This document shows, in pieces, positions 1-8,290 of a stretch of 64,000 nucleotides of DNA (its first letter is position 1; each line of letters opens with the position of its first letter). This DNA is from an uncultured Ruminococcus sp. GTDB taxonomy: Bacteria > Bacillota > Clostridia > Oscillospirales > Ruminococcaceae. The translations under genes and the position numbers were made by a program. The stretch is from positions 1-64,000 of the forward strand of contig UQAR01000004.1 in assembly GCA_900539095.1 (NCBI GenBank), read 5' to 3'. The notes below the pieces were generated by a model. That model searched no databases and was not told where the DNA came from. It saw only the letters and a list, made by a program, of their open reading frames with translations.

Positions 1-37
1 TTAGTCTCGTGGGCTCGGAGATGTGTATAAGAGACAG
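1..37. other. Illumina Nextera adapter left in the assembly
   Basis: Bases 19-37 read AGATGTGTATAAGAGACAG, the 19-base Tn5 mosaic end used in Nextera libraries, and bases 4-18 match the read-2 overhang in front of it. This is library sequence, not genome. Translated forward it gives the well-known spurious peptide MCIRDS. It marks the left end of the contig. Confidence 0.97.
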
Positions 38-623
38 CTATTATATTATTTATACATTTATAGAGATAAGGTTTCAGTTCATTTATATTCACAGGTTCGT
101 TATAGAGTATGGAGGAATAGCAGGTGGAGCTGACAAGCTCGACTATCATGAACATCATGACCTCAGGCTGTTCGATATCATATGGAGCGTCGGCAAGCAT
201 TGCTTCATAGATGTTGCGGAAGTCGATATCGTCGTCCTTTATCGGTGTGGTCAAGGCGTGTTTGAAAACGCCCCAGCTCAGGTTCTTTGCGATAAAGGTC
301 AGCAGAGATTTATTTTCGTTAAGCTGATTGATGATATTATCGACTATGAAAATTATCCTCTCACTGAATGTGAACTTCTTCCCGCTTGCGTTCAGAGCCT
401 CGATAGCGTTTTTAAATAGCTGCGAGGATTTATGGGAAACGAGCTTATTTTTTATATCGTATTTATCCTTGAAGTAAAGATAAAACGTTCCTTTCGCCAC
501 GCCTGCGTTATTGACGATATCCGAAATGGAGGTCTTGCTCACGCCCTTGGTGGTGAAAAGACTGAATGCCGTGTTAAGCAGAGAGTCCTCCTTTACCTTT
601 TTATTGGTATCAAGCTTGCCCAT
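38..623 (-). CDS. TetR/AcrR family transcriptional regulator, C-terminus cut off by contig end
   Basis: The reading frame starts at the ATG at 623 and stays open for 195 codons until it runs into the adapter, so the C-terminal end is missing. The first 50 or so residues form a TetR-type helix-turn-helix, with the typical stretch TSISDIVNNAGVAKGTFYLY at about 31-50. The rest is the helical ligand and dimer domain with no recognisable ligand signature. It diverges from an MMPL exporter, and a four-copy palindrome lies between the two, so I infer that it represses both itself and the exporter. Longer forward-strand frames over this region are shadows. Confidence 0.9.
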
Positions 624-704
624 TTTAACACGTCCTTCCTTATTATGATATATACAATTTGTATGCCACACATACACAGGTTTACTGTGGTTGACCTTAT
701 ATCT

Positions 705-733
705 ATTATAATACAAAACCGTCTCAAAGTCAA
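705..733 (-). promoter_or_regulatory. sigma-A-type promoter of the tetR gene
   Basis: On the minus strand a -35 box TTGACT (728-733) and a consensus -10 box TATAAT (705-710) are separated by 17 bases. The start codon is about 80 bases downstream. The operator array lies just upstream of the -35 box. Confidence 0.75.
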
Positions 734-743
734 CTGAGCAAAA

Positions 744-832
744 TGACCAATAGTCAGTTATGACCGTTGGTCATTTTGTGCAACTCTACAAAATAAATGA
801 CTAATGGTCATTTTACTATTGACTGTTGGTCA
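744..832. promoter_or_regulatory. four TetR operator-like sites, TGAC-N5-GTCA
   Basis: Four 13-base sites share the palindrome TGAC-N5-GTCA: 744-756, 761-773, 798-810 and 820-832. Most are extended outward by A/T to ATGAC...GTCAT. Starts are 17, 37 and 22 bases apart. The last site overlaps the -35 box of the forward MMPL promoter, and the first two sit just upstream of the tetR promoter. This arrangement is what a repressor of both divergent genes would need. Binding by this particular TetR protein is inferred from position. Confidence 0.75.
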
Positions 833-847
833 TTTTTGATGTATACT
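819..847 (+). promoter_or_regulatory. promoter of the MMPL exporter operon
   Basis: TTGACT (819-824) and TATACT (842-847) are separated by 17 bases. Operator copy 4 covers the -35 box, so a bound repressor would block RNA polymerase. Confidence 0.75.
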
Positions 848-900
848 ATGAGATGTAATAAGACCGAGGGGTCAAAACTATGTGAAGGGAATGACATTAG

Positions 901-3003
901 ATGCAGAAATTTGGCAGAGGAGTTGTAAAGCTCCGAGTACCGATACTCATAGTCAGCATTCTGCTGCTGATACCGTCAATATTCGGTTTTCTCAGCACGA
1001 GAATAAACTATGATATTCTTTCATACCTCCCGTCAGACATTGAAACCATGAAAGGTCAGGACATAATGCATGACGAATTCGGCAAGGGCGGTTTTTCGCT
1101 GGTAATGCTTGACGGAATGGAAGACAAGGACGTTGAAAAGGTCAAGGAGAAGATCGAAAAGGTAGATCACGTTTGTGATGTTCTTTGGTATGACACTCTT
1201 GCAGACGTTTCACTTCCTAAGGAAGTTCTTCCTGATGATATTTACGATTTCTTCAACACAGACAACTCCACGATGATGGCTGTTTTCTTTGACGAGGCAA
1301 CTTCTGCTGACGGCTCACTTGAGGCTGTCAAGGAGATAAGAAGTATCGCCGGTAAACAGTGTTTCGTAAGCGGTATGTCGTCAGTCGTTGAGGATATCAA
1401 GGATCTGACGATGAAGGAGGCTCCGATGTATGTTATCATCGCAGTTATCCTTACAAGTATCATACTTGCACTCACAATGGATTCTTTCCTTATCCCACTG
1501 TTCTTTATGCTCAGCGTGGGCATGGCGATAATCTACAACATGGGAACGAACTTCATACAAGGTGAGATATCATTCATCACTGAGGCTCTGGCAGCTGTAC
1601 TTCAGCTGGCGGTAACGATAGACTACTCGATCTTCTTGTGGCACAGCTACAAGGAAGAGAAAGAAAAGCACCCCGGTGACAACAAAGAGGCAATGGCTGT
1701 TGCGATCGGCAAGACTATCACCTCAGTTGTTTCAAGTTCTATAACAACAGTTGCAGGATTCCTTGCACTTTGCTTTATGAGCTACGAGCTTGGTATGGAC
1801 ATGGGTATCGTAATGGCTAAGGGCGTTGTTATCGGCGTTATCTGCTGCATAACTGTTCTGCCTTCGATGATACTTGTATTCGACAAGGCACTTGAAAAGA
1901 CGATGCACAAGGATCTTGTTCCTAGTCTTGAAAAGCCTGCAAAGTTCATTATCAAGCATCACGCAGCGTTTATCGTACTCTTTATAGTTGTACTTATCCC
2001 TGCAATATACGGTCAGATAAACACCAACGTTTACTACAATCTGACTGACACACTTCCTAAGGACCTCAACAGTGTTATCGCTAACACAAAGCTTGATGAG
2101 GAATACCACATGGCGACAACTCATATGCTCCTTGTTGACGCTGACATGAAACCTAAGGAAGTAAACGCAATGCTCCAGGAAATGGGCGACGTTGACGGCG
2201 TAAGCTTTTCAATGTCACTGGACACACTTATCGGTCCGTCTATCCCTCGTGAGATAGTTCCTGAGTCAGTAACAAAGATACTCAAGAGCGACAAATGGCA
2301 GCTTATGCTAATAGGTTCTGAATACAAGGTAGCGTCCGACGAGGGCAACGCTCAGATAGATGAGCTCAGCAAGATACTCAAATCTTATGACAAGAACGGT
2401 ATGCTTATCGGTGAGGCGGCTGCTACTAAAGACCTTATCGACATAACAGACCACGACTTCAAGGTAGTAAACGTTGTTTCTATCGCAGCTATCTTCATCA
2501 TCATTCTTATTGCACTGCGTTCAGTTTCACTGCCTATCATTCTGGTAGCGGTCATCGAATTTGCTATCACGGTAAACATGGGTGTTCCGTGCTTTACAAA
2601 TACAACGATACCGTTCATAGCGTCGGTAGTAATCGGTACTATCCAGCTGGGTGCTACTGTTGACTATGCGATACTTATGACAACAAGATACAAGACAGAG
2701 CGTAATTCAGGCAAGAACAAGAAAGAGGCCGTTACTATCGCTCTGAGCACATCAATGAAATCTATCATGGTCAGTGCACTTGGATTCTTCGCATCAACAT
2801 TCGGCGTTGGCGTTTATTCAAGCGTGGACATGATCTCACAGCTTTGCACACTGATGTCAAGAGGTGCTATAATCAGTATGATAACTGTTATTTGCGTACT
2901 CCCTTCAATGCTTATGCTGTTCGATAAGCTTATAATCAACACTACAATGGGCATGAAGAAAAAAGAAGATAAGCTTTACAAGCTGCCCGAAATAAATTTG
3001 TGA
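901..3003 (+). CDS. MMPL family (RND-like) membrane transporter
   Basis: A 700-residue inner-membrane protein with the duplicated MMPL/SSD layout: an N-terminal membrane helix at about 13-31, an extracytoplasmic domain to about 175, a five-helix bundle, then a second copy of the same plan. Each bundle has the Asp-Tyr pair of MMPL and RND pumps (D241-Y242 and D588-Y589), the proposed proton relay in MmpL3. The substrate cannot be read from the sequence; lipids, drugs or hydrophobic small molecules are typical for the family. The ATG at 901 follows AAGGGA at 885-890. The gene sits under a TetR-type operator and 19 bases ahead of a secreted heptad-repeat protein, probably its partner. Confidence 0.9.
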   Translation: MQKFGRGVVKLRVPILIVSILLLIPSIFGFLSTRINYDILSYLPSDIETMKGQDIMHDEFGKGGFSLVMLDGMEDKDVEKVKEKIEKVDHVCDVLWYDTLADVSLPKEVLPDDIYDFFNTDNSTMMAVFFDEATSADGSLEAVKEIRSIAGKQCFVSGMSSVVEDIKDLTMKEAPMYVIIAVILTSIILALTMDSFLIPLFFMLSVGMAIIYNMGTNFIQGEISFITEALAAVLQLAVTIDYSIFLWHSYKEEKEKHPGDNKEAMAVAIGKTITSVVSSSITTVAGFLALCFMSYELGMDMGIVMAKGVVIGVICCITVLPSMILVFDKALEKTMHKDLVPSLEKPAKFIIKHHAAFIVLFIVVLIPAIYGQINTNVYYNLTDTLPKDLNSVIANTKLDEEYHMATTHMLLVDADMKPKEVNAMLQEMGDVDGVSFSMSLDTLIGPSIPREIVPESVTKILKSDKWQLMLIGSEYKVASDEGNAQIDELSKILKSYDKNGMLIGEAAATKDLIDITDHDFKVVNVVSIAAIFIIILIALRSVSLPIILVAVIEFAITVNMGVPCFTNTTIPFIASVVIGTIQLGATVDYAILMTTRYKTERNSGKNKKEAVTIALSTSMKSIMVSALGFFASTFGVGVYSSVDMISQLCTLMSRGAIISMITVICVLPSMLMLFDKLIINTTMGMKKKEDKLYKLPEINL

Positions 3004-3022
3004 TCGTAAAGGAGATATTGTT

Positions 3023-5455
3023 ATGAAAAAGTATTCAAGAGTTCTTGCAGGCATACTTGCCGTACTTCTTTCCGCAGGCTGCACAGGTCTGTATGCTGCG
3101 GCTCAGTCAGACAGCTCTTCTGCTGCTGACAGCACTGCTGCTACAACAAAGAACGATACAGATAAAAAAGACACAAAGGATACAAAGAAGGCTGACAAGT
3201 CTGACAGCAAGGAAGAAAAACAGGCTAAGGAAGAGACAGTTTACGTTATCACTGACGCATCAGGCAACAAGACAAAGACTGTTGTTTCCAACTGGCTGAA
3301 AAACCCTGAGGGCGTTAAAAAGCTGGCTGACGTTTCAGACCTGACAGACATTGAGAACGTCAAAACTGACGAAGGTTTCACAGCAAACGGCGACAAGCTC
3401 ACATGGGACACTGAGGGCGGAGATATCTACTACAAGGGCTACACTGACAAGGAGCTGCCTGTAGACGTCAAGGTAACATACACACTTGACGGCAAGGAGA
3501 TAAAGCCTGAAGATCTGGTCGGCAAGAGCGGCAAGCTCACAGTAAGATATGACTACACGAACAATGACAAGAAAACTGTTAAGATAGACGGCAAGAACGT
3601 AGACATTTATGTTCCTTACCTTATGGCAACAACAGCTATCCTTGACACAGATGTTTATTCAAACGTTGAGGTAACAAATGGCAAGCTTATTTCAGACGGC
3701 AGCAGACAGATACTTATTGGCGTTGCGATGCCTGGTCTGACAAAGAGCCTTGGCCTTGAGGACAACGAGGACATCGAGATACCTGAGTATGTTGAGTTTA
3801 CAGCTGACGTTAAGGACTTCGAGGCAACAACTGCTCTGACAGTTGCTACATCTGACATTTTCGCAAAGCTTGACCTTGATGATATCGAGGGTGCTGATGA
3901 CCTTGAAGAAAAGCTTGACGAGCTTTCAGACGCTACTGACGAGCTTGTAGACGGTACTGCTGAGCTTTACGCAGGAATCAAAAAGCTTTCTGATTCATCA
4001 GGAACACTTATCACAGGTATCGACAAGCTGTATTCAGGTTCTAAGTCACTAAATGACGGTGCTAAGACCCTCAACAGCGGTGCAACACAGCTCCGTGACG
4101 GTGCTAAGACGCTTGATTCTTCAACAGGCGAACTCATGAGAGGTATCTCAACTGCTCACAGCGGCTCAACTGCTCTTCTCGGCGGTTTCGATCAGGTAAA
4201 CAGCGGTATGGCTACTTTGAAGAACGGTTCATCTTCACTTTCAAGCGGACTTTCACAGGTTTCTTCAGGTGCACAGCAGGTAAACAACGGTGCGGCTAGT
4301 CTTGCGGCAGGCACAAACAAGCTTGTAACTGGCGTTGGCGATCTTCAGTCAGGTTCTAAGCAGCTTGCAGCCGGCACAAAGAAGACATATGACGGTTCAA
4401 CGGCTTTGAAGAAGGGTGTTGCTACTCTTAACGCAGGCGTTTCTACACTTTATGAAAAGGTACAGGCACTTCCTGCAAGTGTTGAACTTCTTGCAAACGG
4501 CATCACAAGTGCAGACGGTGCACTTACACAGTCTATAGCATACGATCAGCAGGTACTTGCAGGACTTCAGAAACTGTTGGCAGCTTATCCTGAGGGTTCA
4601 GAAGAATACACAAGCATCAGCAACATGATCGCTGCTGTCAGCGGTTCTATCCAGTATCAGCAGGGTGCACAGAGCGGTTTGACTGAGATATCAACCGGTA
4701 TCGGCACAATGGCTACTGAGGGCACAGAGCTTGTTGACGGTGTAACACAGATATACAATGGTCTTAATGACAAGAAGTCAGGTCTTGTAGCTGGCGTTGA
4801 CAGCCTGAACGCAGGTCTGAAAACTGTAAACGAGGGTGCATCTGCACTTAACACCGGTATCGGCACGTTGGCTAAGTCAAGCAAGGAGCTTAACAGCGGT
4901 GCGGCTACGCTTTCAGCCGGCACAAAGAGCCTTTCAGACGGTGTAAACTCCGCTCAGGCAGGTGCAAGCAAGCTTGACAAGGGCGTTGACAGCCTGAACT
5001 CCGGTGTATCAAAGCTTTCAAGCGGTGCTAAGACACTTGACAGCGGTCTTGGCAAGCTGGACAGCGGCAGCAAGCAGCTCAAGAACGGTACAGCTACACT
5101 TTATTCATCACTAGTTGAGCTTGCACAGGGAACAACTACCCTTTCAAGCGGCAGTGCTGAATTGTTCAGCGGTATCGGTCAACTCAAGGACGGCAGCTCA
5201 CAGCTTTCTGACGGCGTTAAGAAACTTGAAAGCGGTGCTAAGACCCTCAAGGACGGCATGGCTAAGTATAAGAAGGAAGGCATTGGCAAGCTCCTTGACA
5301 TTTACAACGATGATATCAAGGAACTTGTTGACAGACTTGACGCTCTCAAGACGGCAGCTGACGAATCAACAACATTCTCAGGTGCTGCTGACGGTGTTGA
5401 AAGCTCAGTTAAGTACATTTACGAAACTGCAGCTATTGAAAAAGCAGACGAGTAA
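3023..5455 (+). CDS. secreted X3-Leu-X2-Gly heptad-repeat protein (YhgE/Pip-like)
   Basis: An 810-residue exported protein. Residues 1-30 form a signal sequence; Cys20 in LLSAGC could be a lipobox, although -3 is Ser, and an AAA cleavage site lies just after. A low-complexity Ser/Asp/Lys/Thr linker runs to about residue 75, then a mixed domain to about 290. From about 300 to 765 there are dozens of repeats of the pattern L-x-x-G-x-x-x, such as LSDGVKKLESGAKTL, as in the YhgE/Pip family (TIGR03057). Unlike YhgE it has no C-terminal membrane helices. Such repeats form long helical coiled structures, so a periplasmic or wall-side extension of the MMPL pump encoded just upstream is likely, but this is inference. 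Confidence 0.8.
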   Translation: MKKYSRVLAGILAVLLSAGCTGLYAAAQSDSSSAADSTAATTKNDTDKKDTKDTKKADKSDSKEEKQAKEETVYVITDASGNKTKTVVSNWLKNPEGVKKLADVSDLTDIENVKTDEGFTANGDKLTWDTEGGDIYYKGYTDKELPVDVKVTYTLDGKEIKPEDLVGKSGKLTVRYDYTNNDKKTVKIDGKNVDIYVPYLMATTAILDTDVYSNVEVTNGKLISDGSRQILIGVAMPGLTKSLGLEDNEDIEIPEYVEFTADVKDFEATTALTVATSDIFAKLDLDDIEGADDLEEKLDELSDATDELVDGTAELYAGIKKLSDSSGTLITGIDKLYSGSKSLNDGAKTLNSGATQLRDGAKTLDSSTGELMRGISTAHSGSTALLGGFDQVNSGMATLKNGSSSLSSGLSQVSSGAQQVNNGAASLAAGTNKLVTGVGDLQSGSKQLAAGTKKTYDGSTALKKGVATLNAGVSTLYEKVQALPASVELLANGITSADGALTQSIAYDQQVLAGLQKLLAAYPEGSEEYTSISNMIAAVSGSIQYQQGAQSGLTEISTGIGTMATEGTELVDGVTQIYNGLNDKKSGLVAGVDSLNAGLKTVNEGASALNTGIGTLAKSSKELNSGAATLSAGTKSLSDGVNSAQAGASKLDKGVDSLNSGVSKLSSGAKTLDSGLGKLDSGSKQLKNGTATLYSSLVELAQGTTTLSSGSAELFSGIGQLKDGSSQLSDGVKKLESGAKTLKDGMAKYKKEGIGKLLDIYNDDIKELVDRLDALKTAADESTTFSGAADGVESSVKYIYETAAIEKADE

Positions 5456-5476
5456 TTTTTACTTCCCACACATAGC

Positions 5477-5520
5477 AAAGACCCCTTCGGACAGAAATGT
5501 TCGAGGGGGTCTTTCTATTT
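5477..5520 (+). terminator. terminator of the MMPL operon
   Basis: The left arm AAAGACCCCTTCG (5477-5489) pairs with CGAGGGGGTCTTT (5502-5514) and is followed by a T-rich run. It lies 22 bases after the heptad-repeat gene. Confidence 0.85.
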
Positions 5521-5526
5521 TTATAT

Positions 5527-5580
5527 GCAGGGGCGATACGATACTTTTATACATTCATGTGCGGACAATGTTCGCCTTAC
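5527..5580. repeat. degenerate copy of the dispersed GGGCGAACA palindrome
   Basis: The stretch starts with GGGGCGATACGATAC and ends with GCGGACAATGTTCGCC, the latter an imperfect match to the 24-base palindromic repeat found elsewhere in this window. It lies between two convergent terminators. Confidence 0.4.
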
Positions 5581-5598
5581 ATGATGTTTTTGCAACAT

Positions 5599-5628
5599 AA
5601 AAAAACGGACGGATCGCTCCGCCCGTTT
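5599..5628 (-). terminator. terminator of the transketolase operon
   Basis: Read on the minus strand, ACGGGCGGA, loop GCGA and TCCGTCCGT are followed by a run of T. It lies 13 bases downstream of the transketolase C-subunit gene and ends the long leftward cluster. Confidence 0.85.
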
Positions 5629-5640
5629 GATATTCTGTTA

Positions 5641-6588
5641 TTACTTAGCCTTAACAGCGTCCCTTGCTTTAGCGACGATATTGTCTGCACACAGACCGTA
5701 CTCCTTGAGCAGGTCTACTGCCGGACCTGAGTGACCGAACTCATCGTTCACGCCGATCTTAACAAGCTTTGCAGGGTGTCTTGCTGCAAGAACGTCAGCA
5801 ACGGCTGAGCCAAGTCCGCCGATAACGCTGTGCTCTTCTACTGTGAGAAGAAGTCCTGTATTCTTTGCAGCCTCAACGATGATGTCCTCGTCGATAGGCT
5901 TGATCGTGTGAATATTGATGACAGTTGCCTCGATACCCTCGGCTGCCAGTGTTTTTGCAGCCTCGATAGCCTCATACACCATAAGACCTGTTGCAACGAT
6001 AGCGATATCCTTGCCGTCACGGAGCTTAACGCCCTTGCCAAGCTCGAACTTGTAGGTTTCAGGGTCATTGAAAATAGGTGCGGCAAGTCTGCCGAAACGC
6101 ATATAGACCGGACCTTCGTGAAGGATAGCTGCCTCAACAGCTGCCTTTGCCTCAACGTCGTCAGCCGGGTTTATTACTACCATGCCAGGGATAGTTCTCA
6201 TAAGAGCGATATCCTCGTTGCACTGGTGTGTTGCACCGTCTTCGCCTACGGAGATACCTGCGTGTGTTGCACCTATCTTCACGTTAAGGTGAGGATAGCC
6301 GATAGAGTTTCTAACCTGCTCGAATGCTCTGCCTGCGGCGAACATTGCGAATGTTGACGCAAATGGTATCTTACCTGTTGCTGCCATACCAGCTGCAACG
6401 CCCATCATATTTGACTCGGCGATACCGCAGTCAAAAAATCTGTCAGGGAATTTCTTTTTGAATATACCTGTTTTTGTTGCAGCAGCAAGGTCTGCGTCAA
6501 AAACATAGAGGTTCTCGTACTTATCGCCAAGCTCTGCAAGAGCCTCGCCGTAGCTTTCTCTTGTAGCTTTCTTCTTCAATTCTGCCAT
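5641..6588 (-). CDS. transketolase, C-terminal subunit
   Basis: A 315-residue protein that covers the pyrimidine-binding and C-terminal transketolase domains. It has the expected GIAESNMMGVAAGMA segment at about 56-70 with the TPP-activating Glu, the motif GATHAGISVGEDGATHQ at about 107-123, and a transketolase C domain from about 190. In organisms with split transketolase this subunit pairs with a separate N-terminal subunit, encoded just upstream with 3 bases between the genes. Together they would move two-carbon units between sugar phosphates in the pentose phosphate pathway. The start at 6588 has a GGAGGG ribosome site inside the end of the upstream gene, so translation is probably coupled. 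Confidence 0.93.
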   Translation of the reverse strand: MAELKKKATRESYGEALAELGDKYENLYVFDADLAAATKTGIFKKKFPDRFFDCGIAESNMMGVAAGMAATGKIPFASTFAMFAAGRAFEQVRNSIGYPHLNVKIGATHAGISVGEDGATHQCNEDIALMRTIPGMVVINPADDVEAKAAVEAAILHEGPVYMRFGRLAAPIFNDPETYKFELGKGVKLRDGKDIAIVATGLMVYEAIEAAKTLAAEGIEATVINIHTIKPIDEDIIVEAAKNTGLLLTVEEHSVIGGLGSAVADVLAARHPAKLVKIGVNDEFGHSGPAVDLLKEYGLCADNIVAKARDAVKAK

Positions 6589-6591
6589 TGC

Positions 6592-7431
6592 TTAACCCTC
6601 CAGACTTTTAAGCTGTTCGTTTATTTCTGCCACAGCCTGCTCATACTGCTCCTTATTAGGTGCAGAGCCATGCCATGAAACGTTGTTTTCCATAAATGAA
6701 ACGCCCTTGCCCTTTATGCTCTTCATTACGATAACGCAAGGCTGACCGCAGACTGTTTCAGCCTCGTCAAATGCCTTTTCGAGAGAGTCAAAATCATGAG
6801 CGTCGGCTGTGATAACGTGCCAGCCGAAAGCTGCGAACTTATCAACGATAGGATATGGCGACATTACGTCCTCTATCTTTCCGTCTATCTGAAGTCCGTT
6901 ATTATCCACAACGGCTACCAGATTGTCAAGCTTATAATGAGCGGCGAACATTGCTGCCTCCCATACCTGACCTTCTTCTATCTCGCCGTCGCCGAGGATA
7001 GTATACACCTTATAGGTATCGCTTGTGAGCTTGCCTGAAAGTGCCATACCGCAGGCTACAGAGATGCCCTGTCCCAGTGAACCTGAGGACATATCAACAC
7101 CAGGGATAGTTATGCAAGGGTGACCCTGAAGCATTGCACCGATATGTCTGAGAGATTTAAGCTCCTCCTTAGGGAAAAAGCCTTTCTCTGCCAGTGTTGC
7201 ATAAAGTGCAGGTGCTGTGTGACCCTTTGAAAGCACAAGTCTGTCCCTCTGCGGCTCTTCCGGCTTGTCAGGATAAACGTTCATCTTGGCAAAATAGAGA
7301 TATGTGAGCAGATCTGCGATAGAGAGCGATCCACCCGGATGACCCGACTTTGCGTTGAATACTCCTTCGAGTATTCCAAGACGAACCTTGCAGGCTGTGA
7401 TTTCAAGCTGTTTCTTTAATGTTTCGTCCAT
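6592..7431 (-). CDS. transketolase, N-terminal subunit
   Basis: A 279-residue protein that carries the diphosphate-binding half of transketolase. It shows GHPGGSLS near residue 29, the TPP-binding motif GDGEIEEGQVWEA at about 145, and a conserved VVDNNGLQ. I chose the ATG at 7431 because a TGGAGGTC ribosome site lies at 7438-7445; an upstream in-frame start at 7446 would bury that site inside the gene. It forms a heterodimeric enzyme with the downstream C-terminal subunit. The first gene of this local group is a HAD phosphatase 20 bases upstream. Confidence 0.93.
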   Translation of the reverse strand: MDETLKKQLEITACKVRLGILEGVFNAKSGHPGGSLSIADLLTYLYFAKMNVYPDKPEEPQRDRLVLSKGHTAPALYATLAEKGFFPKEELKSLRHIGAMLQGHPCITIPGVDMSSGSLGQGISVACGMALSGKLTSDTYKVYTILGDGEIEEGQVWEAAMFAAHYKLDNLVAVVDNNGLQIDGKIEDVMSPYPIVDKFAAFGWHVITADAHDFDSLEKAFDEAETVCGQPCVIVMKSIKGKGVSFMENNVSWHGSAPNKEQYEQAVAEINEQLKSLEG

Positions 7432-7451
7432 ACTTTTGACCTCCAAAAATA

Positions 7452-8273
7452 TTATTTCTTCAGTTTTTCAAATATTTCATCTATGACTGCGGCTATGAAG
7501 TCCTCTTCGCAGGACTGCTCAAAGACCTTATCCGCAACCTTTTTGACCTCCTCGGCTGCATTTGACGGGCAATATGCTGCGTCTGCTGCCTCAAGAAGTT
7601 CAATATCATTGTTATAGTCGCCTGCTGCAACGAAGGTGAAATCCTCCATGCCGCAAGCTTTTCTCAGCTCGCCCAAAGCTGTGCCCTTGGATATATTCTG
7701 CGGAAGTATCTCGTAATACTCGATACTTGAACGCACAAAGTCAACGCCTTTATAGCCTTTCTTTTCCACATAGCTTATAAGCTCGTCCATATGCTCAGGC
7801 TCGACTGCGAAAAGCACCTTATACCAATTTCGGTCAGGTATCTCATCGACGGTACACTGTACAGGCACAAGCTTACAAATCTCATTATGACGCTTTTCCA
7901 TAGGCGTCATGCTCGGAACATATACCTCGCCGACTGTAAGTATCTCACAGCCAACATAAGGATTATCAGCAAGTATCTCCTTAACGATATCCGCCGCAAA
8001 GCTTGGCAGAAAGACATTATATATCTGCTCTTTCGTATGGATATCGTAGACCATTCCGCCGTTTGACATTATGATAGGGCAATTCACATTCACCATGTCA
8101 AAATACTGTCTGGCTGCCTGAATGGCTCTGCCTGTTGCGATAGAGAATCTGCCCCCAGCCTCTTCAAAACGCTTGACAGCGGCGAGAGTTTTCGGGGTAG
8201 GTATCTTGCTTGCAGGGAGGAACGTTCCGTCCATATCCGTTATAAGCAGGACTTTTGATATATCTTCAAACAT
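7452..8273 (-). CDS. Cof-type HAD-IIB family phosphatase
   Basis: A 273-residue soluble hydrolase. Motif I is DMDGT near residue 13, with the nucleophile and acid/base Asp. Motif IV is GDYNNDIELL at about 216-225, binding magnesium. The cap between them is the IIB type, as in Cof/YidA-like sugar phosphate phosphatases. The substrate is unknown. I start it at the ATG at 8273, where GGAAGTG lies five bases upstream; a TTG at 8294 is also in frame. Its ribosome site overlaps the end of rluD, so it is the next gene of the leftward operon. Confidence 0.9.
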   Translation of the reverse strand: MFEDISKVLLITDMDGTFLPASKIPTPKTLAAVKRFEEAGGRFSIATGRAIQAARQYFDMVNVNCPIIMSNGGMVYDIHTKEQIYNVFLPSFAADIVKEILADNPYVGCEILTVGEVYVPSMTPMEKRHNEICKLVPVQCTVDEIPDRNWYKVLFAVEPEHMDELISYVEKKGYKGVDFVRSSIEYYEILPQNISKGTALGELRKACGMEDFTFVAAGDYNNDIELLEAADAAYCPSNAAEEVKKVADKVFEQSCEEDFIAAVIDEIFEKLKK

Positions 8274-8290
8274 AAAATCACTTCCGTGGG

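Noticed and set aside
9..419. Forward reading frame that starts MGSEMCIRDS
   Set aside because: Its start lies in the Nextera adapter and it runs antisense to the TetR gene.
3023..5455. Heptad-repeat protein as a phage-infection (Pip) receptor with membrane anchor
   Set aside because: There are no C-terminal membrane helices, so only the repeat part of that family is shared.
5830..6357. Antisense frames over tkt, mutS, polC and carB genes
   Set aside because: They are shadows of well-supported genes on the other strand and lack translation signals or homologous features.
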